Assembly (NCBI RefSeq): GCF_947502415.1
Contig: NZ_CANMZV010000019.1
Span: 1-64,000, forward strand
Direction: 5' to 3'
DNA from: an uncultured Photobacterium sp.
Lineage (GTDB): Bacteria > Pseudomonadota > Gammaproteobacteria > Enterobacterales > Vibrionaceae
Length of the DNA stretch: 64,000 bases
A model generated the notes under the pieces. It was not told the origin of the DNA. It searched no databases and was given only the letters and a program-made list of their open reading frames with translations. A program made the position numbers and the translations under genes. Each line of letters begins with the position of its first letter. The first letter of the stretch is position 1. This document shows positions 39,246 to 47,007 of the stretch, one piece after another.

Positions 39246-40421
39246 TTAAATCAACTCAGCAGCCAACAGGAAGCACCCGAACAGGAAGCTAAATCCCATC
39301 GCGATATGGCCACCACCGGCTCTATAAAGCACACCTGTAGCATCAACTTCAAACGCAGAATCATCTTCACCGCGCAATTTGATTGTCATCGCCATCGGGA
39401 TGAATACAGCCAAGAAGACCAGAATAATACCGGCATAACCCAGTACAGATAAGAACTTATCCGCAGCAAGCAGCGCACCAGCCAGAGGCAGGATAAAAGT
39501 CAACACATAAGTCACCGCACGGTTTTGCTTGAAAGCATCAGTATTCTGATCAAACAGCGCCATCGCAACACCTAAGAAAGAAGTCAGCAGTGCCAAACCG
39601 GTGAATACCGACAGAACGACATTAATCATGCTGTGGTTTGCACCAAGCGCTGCAATCAGCTCAGAGACATTGGCGAACGATACCATCTGTTCAGCAGGCA
39701 GGTTACCCATAGCAGCATACAGCCAGAACAGATAACAAACTAAAGGAATACAAGAGCCGCCGATAATCATGTTACGCAGCTGCTGATGAGTCGCATCTTT
39801 GTTGTAAGTAACCAAAGAAGGAATAACAACGACAAACCCGAAACTGGTAAACAGCACCGAACTTGTTTTAATCAGCTCAATCCTACTGTCGCTGGAAGCT
39901 TCCATCAAGTTGTCGATCGAAATAGTCGGTACCAGTGACATCAGTGTCAGCGCCAACATAACGACCATTATCGCGAACAGAAGACGGTTGAGCTTGTCTA
40001 TCACTGACGTACCAGCCGCCACGACACCACCTGCAATTAAGGTAAAGGCAATCTGGCACTGCATCATAGTCAGTTCAATACTCAACCCACCCAGCATTTT
40101 TTTAACCAGATCACCAGCGCCGATGATGTAAGCCATCAACAGACAAACCAGCAATGCATACAAAAGGCCGTTTGTGACTACTTGACCACCTTTACCCAAC
40201 GTCTTGCGGGCAATCGTATTCATGCCTAGTCCACCACCTACTTTGATACTGGCTTCAAGCAGCAATAACGCCGCATAAGTTGTACCCAGCCAGATGAAGA
40301 GCATCATTAAAGTGCCCCATAGCAAGCCGAATTGTGCCAATACCATAGGGATAGCCAGCATCCCCGCACCTAACGCTGTACCAGCAACGATCAGCGCACT
40401 ACCTAATAGCTTCAAATTCAC
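39246..40421 (-). CDS. tyrP: Aromatic amino acid permease (TyrP/Mtr, HAAAP family)
   Basis: A 391-residue transporter with 11 expected helices, close to E. coli TyrP (403). The N-terminus LLGSALIVAGTALGAGMLAIP is the family's first-helix signature. I choose the GTG at 40421, which aligns with TyrP and has AGAGA about 8 nt before it. An in-frame ATG at 40484 would add 21 non-conserved residues. It imports tyrosine or another aromatic amino acid with protons. A phenylalanine-rich leader ORF ends 180 nt upstream on the same strand, hinting that expression responds to charged tRNA-Phe. Substrate preference (Tyr, Phe or Trp) cannot be settled by eye. Confidence 0.87.
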   Translation of the reverse strand: MNLKLLGSALIVAGTALGAGMLAIPMVLAQFGLLWGTLMMLFIWLGTTYAALLLLEASIKVGGGLGMNTIARKTLGKGGQVVTNGLLYALLVCLLMAYIIGAGDLVKKMLGGLSIELTMMQCQIAFTLIAGGVVAAGTSVIDKLNRLLFAIMVVMLALTLMSLVPTISIDNLMEASSDSRIELIKTSSVLFTSFGFVVVIPSLVTYNKDATHQQLRNMIIGGSCIPLVCYLFWLYAAMGNLPAEQMVSFANVSELIAALGANHSMINVVLSVFTGLALLTSFLGVAMALFDQNTDAFKQNRAVTYVLTFILPLAGALLAADKFLSVLGYAGIILVFLAVFIPMAMTIKLRGEDDSAFEVDATGVLYRAGGGHIAMGFSFLFGCFLLAAELI

Positions 40422-40600
40422 AACAATTATCTCTGAAAAATAGTTATATCGCTCTGCCTGAGTAAATAATTCGGTCAGTCTCAAACAGATAAAAGGGGTT
40501 GTTTTAACGATCTATACTGTCGAACACTGTGGTCAGCAGCGAAAAACCAGCCTGAATAAATTACAGGGATCGTTAGTCCAGTAAGGACGAAACAGGAAGA

Positions 40601-40762
40601 TTAGCTAAAGTTGCTAAATCGAAAATCGGCAAAGAAGCCAAAATACGGGAAGGTAAAGGCAGAAGAGTGAGCTGAATGTTGTTGAGATTGATCGGCTGAG
40701 CATCGCATACGCGATAAGCCCTTCGTGGCTGTATCTGGCAGCCCTGCTGTATGATGTTTCAT
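40601..40762 (-). CDS. Phe-rich leader peptide, candidate attenuator of the aromatic permease
   Basis: A 53-codon ORF preceded by GGAG 8 nt before its ATG. The last 19 residues contain eight Phe and one Tyr (SAFTFPYFGFFADFRFSNFS), written with both TTT and TTC codons. The first half is unremarkable; an internal Met at residue 19 could also be the start. Such clustering of one aromatic residue is the mark of attenuator leaders such as pheL and the pheST leader. It stops 180 nt before the aromatic permease start. Downstream, GATCGTTA at 40568-40575 can pair with TAACGATC at 40505-40512, a candidate long-range stem. I did not find a classic U-tract terminator, so the mechanism may be unusual or the call wrong. 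Confidence 0.6.
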   Translation of the reverse strand: MKHHTAGLPDTATKGLSRMRCSADQSQQHSAHSSAFTFPYFGFFADFRFSNFS

Positions 40763-41054
40763 TTATCGTACTCCAAAAAACGATATGTCCCTGCATAATA
40801 GGATTATGCATCCGATAATTATGCTTTTTTTGTTCGGTCAATTAGCAACTTAAAGTTATGAGTAACAAATCACAACAACCATAAATGAAATCTTTTATTC
40901 CATCAATGATCACCAGAGACGTTTCATAACCTTTGCTGCAAAATTAGTCTGTTCTCCTTCAAATTGAGCCTCAAACAAGATAGATACTCACCTTAACCAA
41001 TTACTATTAGCAATCACTGCACTCATTAAAGTATACATAGTTATACTTCCGCAA

Positions 41055-41516
41055 TTACTTAACACGCCCGGTATTAACTTTAAGTTCATTGACGCTTTCA
41101 AACATATCTGTCAATTTGCTTCCCAGCCATATTCCGACCAACATGCTGGCTACAAATACGACTACACTCGCATTACCACCCGCTAATAACGTCACCGCAG
41201 GCCCGGGACAGATACCAGCAGTGCCCCAACCAATTCCGAACAATACAGAGCCGCTGATCAACCTGATATCAATCGCTTTATTGTTGCTCAACCGGAAATT
41301 AGTATCGCAAACCGGGTGAGCCATTTTACGAATAATGAAGAAATACACGGGCATAAAAACAGAAAGCGCTCCCCCCATTACAAAGGCCAGACTCGGCTCC
41401 CAATTGCCTGCAAAATCTAAAAAACCAATAACTTTATCTGGGTTAACCATACCGGACATCATCATGCCAAAACCAAACAGCAAACCGGCTAACAGAGCGA
41501 CAAATCGAGCAAACAT
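41055..41516 (-). CDS. YeeE/YedE-type sulfur transporter half, DUF6691
   Basis: A 153-residue membrane protein with about four helices. The motif GWGTAGICPGPA is the family signature for the second half of split YeeE/YedE (PmpB-like) transporters. The Cys-x-Gly-Pro resembles sulfur-compound conducting sites in thiosulfate channel TsuA. It begins 11 nt after the stop of its partner at 41528, so the two form an operon and likely one channel. Confidence 0.87.
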   Translation of the reverse strand: MFARFVALLAGLLFGFGMMMSGMVNPDKVIGFLDFAGNWEPSLAFVMGGALSVFMPVYFFIIRKMAHPVCDTNFRLSNNKAIDIRLISGSVLFGIGWGTAGICPGPAVTLLAGGNASVVVFVASMLVGIWLGSKLTDMFESVNELKVNTGRVK

Positions 41517-41527
41517 TCTGACACCTC

Positions 41528-41944
41528 TTAACTATGAAGACGAACAAAAACAGTGATGGCCGCCGTAGCCATAAATATGCAGGTTGCGACAATCGAACGC
41601 TTAGACAGACGCCCCACACCACAGATCCCATGACCGCTGGTACAACCATTACCAAGCCTCGTTCCCAACCCCACCAGCAAACCAGCAATAATGAGCAGCA
41701 GTGTTGATGTTACCGGCAGCGTTTCCGGCAATTCAAAGCCAAGGAAAGGCGCCGATAAGCCTGCTAGGATCATGCCCAACACAAATAAAAGTCGCCATGA
41801 AAACTCGCCTTTTTGCGGCTTGAGCAAACCTGCAACAATGCCACTGATGCCAGCCACCCGACCGTTTACCATCAACAACAATACTGCAGATACACCTAGC
41901 AGCATTCCCCCCAATAACGCATCCATTGGAATCTGATCCATCAT
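41528..41944 (-). CDS. YeeE/YedE-type sulfur transporter half
   Basis: A 138-residue membrane protein with about four helices and the signature GNGCTSGHGICG. The start MMDQIPMDALLG is chosen because GAGGTGG precedes it. The longer frame to 42007 would cover the regulatory repeats and lacks a ribosome site. It is the PmpA-like partner of the next gene. Together they probably carry thiosulfate or another sulfur compound across the inner membrane. It is divergent from a CoA-disulfide reductase/rhodanese gene, which strengthens the sulfur assignment. Confidence 0.87.
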   Translation of the reverse strand: MMDQIPMDALLGGMLLGVSAVLLLMVNGRVAGISGIVAGLLKPQKGEFSWRLLFVLGMILAGLSAPFLGFELPETLPVTSTLLLIIAGLLVGLGTRLGNGCTSGHGICGVGRLSKRSIVATCIFMATAAITVFVRLHS

Positions 41945-41971
41945 TATCCACCTCACTAGCAAAGCAAAACC

Positions 41972-42047
41972 TAATTTAGAGATTACTAAAACGCAAGATT
42001 CAGTCAACTCTAATTTAGGATTTTATTTATTAGACATGACTAAATTA
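41972..42047. promoter_or_regulatory. Repeated TAATTTAG elements, candidate operator of the sulfur module
   Basis: TAATTTAG occurs at 41972-41979 and 42011-42018, and inverted as CTAAATTA at 42040-42047. Two inverted repeats are visible: TTTAG-AGATTA-CTAAA (41975-41990) and TCTAAT-N14-ATTAGA (42009-42034). They fill the gap between divergent genes. AT-rich repeats of this kind are bound by ArsR-type sulfide sensors such as BigR/YgaV, but no such regulator is in the window. Confidence 0.6.
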
Positions 42048-42242
42048 AAGTTTTATAGTTTTCGATAGATTCGCTAGTGGCAAACCTACTCTAAATCACA
42101 AACATAGGTTTTGCCCTGCAGCTAACGTATTAAGTAAACTGGGATTTCAATCAAAATATCAGTTCAGAAGCCCATGCTGATTTACCAGAAAGACTAAGCT
42201 CGGATTAGTCCTGTATTAATTTATGTATTTGTGGAGTTATCA

Positions 42243-43946
42243 ATGACTAAAATAGTTATCGTCGGTGGTGTTGCAGGTGGTGCCTCTGCTGCTGCACGAG
42301 CTCGTCGTTTAAGTGAAGATGCTGAAATCATCATGTTTGAACGCGGTAGCTTCGTTTCATTTGCAAACTGCGGATTGCCTTACCACATTGGCGGCGACAT
42401 CCAGGAGCGAAGTAAACTGCTCCTGCAAACACCAGAAAGCTTCCTTGCTCGCTTTAATGTCGACGTTCGTATCATGAGCGAAGTAGTAACCATCAACCGT
42501 GAAGATAAAACGGTAACAGTTCGCAGTATGCTAGACGGTTCAGAATACACCGAAGACTATGATTTTCTGCTGATTAGCCCGGGAGCTGCGCCGGTTGTAC
42601 CACCAATTCCTGGTGTTGATAACCCACTAACACACTCACTGCGTAACATCCCGGATATGGATACAATTATCCAGACCATCGAGATGAACAACGTCGAACA
42701 CGCAACCGTAGTGGGCGGCGGATTCATCGGACTTGAAATGATGGAAGCCTTCCACCAGCGCGGCATTAAAACAACCCTACTTGAGCTTGCAGATCAGGTC
42801 ATGACGCCGGTAGATAAAGAAATGGCCGGATTTGCTCATGCCGAAATCCGTAACCACGGTGTTGATCTACGTTTGGGCACAGCGCTTTCTGCAGTGGAAT
42901 ATGTTCCTGAAGCTCATATCGCCAGTGAAGACTCAGGAGAAGATGCCACTCACCAGCATATCCATGGTCATCTGGACCTAACTCTGAGCAATGGTGATAC
43001 ATTAAAAACTGACATCCTAATCATGGCAGTCGGCGTGCGTCCTGAAATCAGGCTGGCGGTAGAAGCCGGACTGAAAATCGGCGAACTTGGCGGTATCTGG
43101 ACTAACCCAAGTATGCAGACCAGCGATCCTGCTATCTATGCCGTTGGAGATGCCATTGAAGAAGCCGACTTCGTAACAGATAACGCAACTCTAGTTCCAC
43201 TGGCTGGCCCTGCAAACCGTCAGGGACGTATGGCAGCAGATAATATGCTTGGCCGCAACGAAAGCTATCAGGGTACTCAGGGAACGGCTATCTGTAAGAT
43301 ATTCGATTTAGCTGTTGCTTCAACCGGTAAGAATGAAAAACAACTAAAGCGTGAAGGCATTACCTTTGAGAAGGTTTATGTCCATACCGCCAGCCATGCC
43401 AGCTACTACCCTGGTGCAGAAATTGTGTCATTCAAAATGCTGTTTGCCCCACAATCCGGAAAAATTCTGGGTGCGCAAGCCGTAGGTAAAGACGGTGTCG
43501 ATAAGCGTATTGATGTTATGGCCGTGGCACAACGTGCTGGTATGACAGTTGAACAATTGCAGCATCTGGAACTAACTTATGCACCACCTTACGGCAGTGC
43601 TAAAGATGTGATTAACCAAGCCGCTTTTGTTGCCAGCAACATCATGAAGGGTGACGCAACAGCAATTCATTTTGATGAAATCGATAACCTGTCAGAGGAT
43701 CAAATTCTGCTGGATGTCCGTAATCCTAGCGAGCTGGAAAATATGGGTTACATTGAAGGCAACATCAACATTCCAGTGGATCAACTACGTAACCGTATGA
43801 ATGAGCTACCTAAAGACAAAGAGATCATCATCTACTGCGCCGTTGGTTTACGCGGTAACGTCGCTTACCGTCAGCTGGTCAATAATGGCTACAAAGCCCG
43901 CAACCTGATTGGCGGTTTCCGTACTTATAAGTTTGCACAAGCATAA
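42243..43946 (+). CDS. CoA-disulfide reductase family flavoprotein fused to rhodanese
   Basis: A 567-residue protein. The start is ATG ACT AAA, 6-7 nt after GGAG; an in-frame GTG at 42231 overlaps that ribosome site. The N-terminal FAD/NADH region (about 1-450) has VGGVAGGASAAAR and the redox Cys in SFANCGLPYHIGG. The C-terminal rhodanese domain (about 470-567) has LLDVRNPSELE and active-site YCAVGLRG. Such fusions reduce CoA disulfide, CoA persulfide or polysulfide. A His-rich insert (HQHIHGH) near 240 is unusual. With the divergent YeeE/YedE genes it makes a sulfane-sulfur handling unit. Confidence 0.9.
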   Translation: MTKIVIVGGVAGGASAAARARRLSEDAEIIMFERGSFVSFANCGLPYHIGGDIQERSKLLLQTPESFLARFNVDVRIMSEVVTINREDKTVTVRSMLDGSEYTEDYDFLLISPGAAPVVPPIPGVDNPLTHSLRNIPDMDTIIQTIEMNNVEHATVVGGGFIGLEMMEAFHQRGIKTTLLELADQVMTPVDKEMAGFAHAEIRNHGVDLRLGTALSAVEYVPEAHIASEDSGEDATHQHIHGHLDLTLSNGDTLKTDILIMAVGVRPEIRLAVEAGLKIGELGGIWTNPSMQTSDPAIYAVGDAIEEADFVTDNATLVPLAGPANRQGRMAADNMLGRNESYQGTQGTAICKIFDLAVASTGKNEKQLKREGITFEKVYVHTASHASYYPGAEIVSFKMLFAPQSGKILGAQAVGKDGVDKRIDVMAVAQRAGMTVEQLQHLELTYAPPYGSAKDVINQAAFVASNIMKGDATAIHFDEIDNLSEDQILLDVRNPSELENMGYIEGNINIPVDQLRNRMNELPKDKEIIIYCAVGLRGNVAYRQLVNNGYKARNLIGGFRTYKFAQA

Positions 43947-43958
43947 GAACTTAATGAA

Positions 43959-43992
43959 AAAGCCACTGCCTACTCAGGCGGTGGCTTTATAT
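43959..43992. terminator. Terminator after the rhodanese fusion gene
   Basis: AAAGCCAC-T-GCCT-ACTC-AGGC-G-GTGGCTTT, a long stem with one mismatch and A/T flanks, between two convergent genes. Confidence 0.85.
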
Positions 43993-44012
43993 TTAGAAAT
44001 TATAGAAAGATA

Positions 44013-44999
44013 CTAATAACGATAATTTGAATAAACAGAGTCATCTTTATCGTCACTGGACTCTTCATCTGATTCCGTGGCTTCATATGGGTCATATGAT
44101 TCATCAGGATCAGTTACCGCGTATTCATCTGTCATTTCATCCGGATCGGTAACTTCATAATCATCCGTCATTTCATCCGGATCAGTTACCTCACCATCAT
44201 CATAAGAGTCTCCGAAATCTCCCGTATCTTGGTATGGATTCTCTGACTCATCGTCCTCTATACCGTAATGGGCATTATAGAAATTCGGAGAATGCTGGTC
44301 TTTATACCATTTGTGCCAATATGGGTGTTTACCCTTTATTTTCTTCAGATCGATGACGAACAGACAGTCAAAGTAAATAGGTGTGTCGACACCGGCAAAA
44401 TCATCAAGGTTCACCATTCCAGACAACCGAACAGTACCGATAAGGCCGTGGTATTTTCCTGTCGCTTTTATAATGCTATTTTTATCGCCAGAGGCTCCGG
44501 TGATATGAGTAATCTCCTCACCATCCGGAGTAGTCGTATCTTGTAGTACAGGCTGAACGGTTGTCAACCCACGTGTTACGATTTTCCCTCCAGGCAAGTT
44601 AAAAAATGTGGTGCCAATTAATTTAAGCCCCTCACCTTCTTCCATTATTTCAGAAAGACAATCTGTCGCTGTACCAATTACTTTTCCGTCTTCAATATTT
44701 TTCAGATCAACATCAAAACAAGAAGCCATATCCGGTTGATCATCTCCCGTTACATCCGGCACTTCTTTCTCGTACATATTGCCTCTACCAACCAAATTAA
44801 GAGCTAATCGCCCAGCATCTTTAACTTCTGGATGGTATTTCCTGTAATGGTCTTTATCACGTTTATATTTCTTTATCCGGTCTTCATTACTTTCATCGGT
44901 TCTTTCATAAGAGGAGTATTCTCTTTCTGATGCTAAAGACAATCCTGAAAAGCCAATACATGCTGCTAAGAGTGATAACGCTACCTTGTTCATTTTCAT
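44013..44999 (-). CDS. Secreted protein with AOC/dirigent-like core and acidic repeat tail
   Basis: A 328-residue protein I cannot name. The start is ATG AAA ATG AAC after GGAG. A longer frame to 45158 has no support. A signal peptide ends at LSLASER. A charged Lys/Arg/Glu segment (about 20-60) is followed by a Gly-rich beta domain (about 80-215). Its FFNLPGGKIVTRG, THITGASG and ATGKYHGLIGTVRLSG pattern resembles allene-oxide-cyclase/dirigent barrels; this is a guess from pattern. The last 100 residues are extremely acidic and hold four 12-residue repeats of the type VTDPDEMTDDYE. Such tails often bind calcium or keep proteins soluble in salt. It stands alone. Confidence 0.65.
   Translation of the reverse strand: MKMNKVALSLLAACIGFSGLSLASEREYSSYERTDESNEDRIKKYKRDKDHYRKYHPEVKDAGRLALNLVGRGNMYEKEVPDVTGDDQPDMASCFDVDLKNIEDGKVIGTATDCLSEIMEEGEGLKLIGTTFFNLPGGKIVTRGLTTVQPVLQDTTTPDGEEITHITGASGDKNSIIKATGKYHGLIGTVRLSGMVNLDDFAGVDTPIYFDCLFVIDLKKIKGKHPYWHKWYKDQHSPNFYNAHYGIEDDESENPYQDTGDFGDSYDDGEVTDPDEMTDDYEVTDPDEMTDEYAVTDPDESYDPYEATESDEESSDDKDDSVYSNYRY
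44049..44192 (-). repeat. 36-nt tandem repeat encoding acidic 12-residue units
   Basis: Four units of 36 nt, the first two nearly identical and the later ones degenerate. They encode EVTDPDEMTDDY, EVTDPDEMTDEY, AVTDPDESYDPY and EATESDEESSDD. The length is a multiple of three, so copy number can change without a frameshift. Confidence 0.8.
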
Positions 45000-45363
45000 T
45001 ACGATTCTCCACGAAACACTTGTGGCATCATTCAATTTCCGCCAACTGAAATAAAACAATCTACCAAGTAATATTTCTAGCCATAGCTGCCAATCATAAA
45101 CATAATTTAAATAAGGAATAAAAAACAGACTGCTCATTACAATAAACAGGACTGACACCCTACTCTTATTAGTGAGTAATTATCAGTCAGGTATTAATTG
45201 TAGATGCAATCAGGAAGGTTATTAACAATTATCAGAATTCAGAAATATTGAACATTCACTATTATTTTGAGCAACTTACGCAAAATAGTGTTTGCTTTCC
45301 CTAGAAATAATAGGTTACTGTTCTCAATGATAAGATTTATCACCTTAAGCATATGACTTAATT

Positions 45364-45389
45364 AAAAAAGGCTAAATTACTTCAGCCTT
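45364..45389 (-). terminator. Terminator after the DUF805 gene
   Basis: On the minus strand AAGGCT-N10-AGCCTTTTTT, a 6-bp stem with a good U tract. The rest of 45000-45455 is AT-rich and without a gene. Confidence 0.65.
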
Positions 45390-45455
45390 AACTCTTATTG
45401 AAATGTTAACTCTTAACACCCATACGGAATAATACAAGTATGGAGGCTATGGTTA

Positions 45456-45851
45456 TTAAACCTTAAAGTGGCCTTCAGTATCTGTTGTTATCTCTTTGGG
45501 ATTAGCCCCATATTCATTACTTCCATAATTACCATCTAAAACAAAGAAATATATTAAGATCAGCACACCTATTAACGGAATAAAAGCGATTAACATCCAC
45601 CACCCTGTTCTTCCGGTATCATGTAAGCGACGAACACCAACAGCAATCGTAGGAATGAGTACAGCAAATGAGTAGATAGAACCTATAAGACCTGCACCTT
45701 CTATAGAACCAGGCGTTGCCAACGCGTTATCAACAAAACTCAACACAATACTGATAATTGCATTAATCAAAAAAAAGTACCAATACTCTTTTCTACGGGC
45801 TCTTCCATTAAAAACAGCATAATTTTTTAGGACATGAAGATACCAATTCAT
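45456..45851 (-). CDS. DUF805 family membrane protein
   Basis: A 131-residue protein of the YhaH/YhaI type. The N-terminal NWYLHVLKNYAVFNGRARRKEYWYF is the family hallmark, followed by three to four helices and the conserved RRLHDTGRTGWW loop. The C-terminus is polar. The function of DUF805 proteins is unknown. GGTAAAG precedes the ATG. It stands alone. Confidence 0.9.
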   Translation of the reverse strand: MNWYLHVLKNYAVFNGRARRKEYWYFFLINAIISIVLSFVDNALATPGSIEGAGLIGSIYSFAVLIPTIAVGVRRLHDTGRTGWWMLIAFIPLIGVLILIYFFVLDGNYGSNEYGANPKEITTDTEGHFKV

Positions 45852-45950
45852 TTCTTTACCTATTTACTGATATATTTTGACAATTATATCCATTAAATCA
45901 AAAAAAGCTTTGTTTTTAGTTGAACAACCTCAATAAATTACTATTAGCAC

Positions 45951-46853
45951 CTAAAAATAATAGTGTATTTCCAGGTAACGCTTACGAATGTGTTCAATTA
46001 ACAACCGAATCTTTTGTGATGGCTGACGCGTATATGGATAAACAGCATATACACCGAGCTTTTTGCCGACTTGATCAGGAAACAAGTCAACCAATTGACC
46101 ATCGATGAAATCATGATAAACAAGACAACGCGGTACATAAGCAATACCATAACCACCAAGTGCCGCTTTTCTCAAAGCCCCAGCATTATCTGTCGAAAAG
46201 TTACCCCTCACTCTCTGGATATAATTTCCTTGCTCCCCGATAAACTCCCATTCAGATGCGCCTGTTGTCTGATAGGCATATTGAAGACAGTTATGATTGA
46301 CCAAACCTTGAGGTGTATTCGGTTTGCCATACTTAGTAATATATGCAGGGGCGGCGCAAATTACCCACTGCGAGTCGAGAATATGCCGCGCAACCAAACT
46401 TGAATCTTCTAAATAACCTGTACGGATCACTAAGTCGTAACCATCTTCAACCAAATCGACGAACCGATTATCAAGAGACATATCCACTGTAATACCCGGG
46501 TGCATAGTACAAAACTCAGCGATAGCATCAGCCAAAAGCAAATCTCCAGATATCGTCGGTACAGATATTTTGACATGTCCGCTGACTTTTTCGCCATAAC
46601 CACTCACCGCATCGATAGCTTCAATTGCTGCCTGCTTCACATTTTTCGCACCCAGATACAAAACTTTTCCTGCTTCACTAACCGTTAACTTTCGCGTCGT
46701 ACGGTACAAAAGTTGTACCCCAAGATCGTCTTCCAGCCGGGCTATTCGTTTGCTAACTACTGAGTTTGTAAGGGAGTTCTGTTCTGCAACCTTACTAAAT
46801 GAACCACACTCAACCACCTGAGCAAAGAGAATTAAGTCGTCTGTTTTCGCCAT
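45951..46853 (-). CDS. LysR-type transcriptional regulator
   Basis: A 300-residue regulator. The N-terminal winged helix (about 1-60, LILFAQVVECGSFSKVAEQNSLTNS with recognition helix SVVSKRIARLE) precedes the substrate-binding domain (about 90-295). It is transcribed away from lldP with a 154-nt gap, the classical arrangement for control of the neighbouring operon. I infer that it regulates lactate uptake and oxidation, although lactate operons more often use GntR-type LldR. Close relatives also regulate unrelated targets, so this is a moderate inference. Confidence 0.9.
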   Translation of the reverse strand: MAKTDDLILFAQVVECGSFSKVAEQNSLTNSVVSKRIARLEDDLGVQLLYRTTRKLTVSEAGKVLYLGAKNVKQAAIEAIDAVSGYGEKVSGHVKISVPTISGDLLLADAIAEFCTMHPGITVDMSLDNRFVDLVEDGYDLVIRTGYLEDSSLVARHILDSQWVICAAPAYITKYGKPNTPQGLVNHNCLQYAYQTTGASEWEFIGEQGNYIQRVRGNFSTDNAGALRKAALGGYGIAYVPRCLVYHDFIDGQLVDLFPDQVGKKLGVYAVYPYTRQPSQKIRLLIEHIRKRYLEIHYYF

Positions 46854-47007
46854 GATTTATCAACTTTTGGAATTAATCTTTTTCATTATTTCCCTATATC
46901 ACGAAAAAATAAAGCGCTAATGTCACACAGCGTTAACAAGCACCCTACAATCCATAACAACCCTTAGAAAGCTAGACAAGAAACATCTGTACGAAGGAAG
47001 TACTACC

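Noticed and set aside
40614..40841. A 75-codon minus-strand frame upstream of the aromatic permease
   Set aside because: It overlaps the Phe-rich leader ORF in another frame. The leader has a proper GGAG site and a meaningful composition; this frame has neither.
41029..41048. AAGTATA/TATACTT inverted repeat after the YeeE pair
   Set aside because: A short AT-only stem with no T tract on the relevant strand, so it is not a convincing terminator or operator.
41945..42007. N-terminal extension of the YeeE/YedE gene to 42007
   Set aside because: It would code over the TAATTTAG repeats and lacks a ribosome site. The start at 41944 is preceded by GAGGTGG and fits the family.
44049..44192. Regular 36-nt repeats as a possible CRISPR array
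   Set aside because: There are no spacers between units. They lie in frame inside a gene and encode an acidic repeat.
44999..45158. A 53-residue N-terminal extension of the acidic-repeat protein
   Set aside because: A clear signal peptide with GGAG upstream starts at 44999; the extension would bury it.
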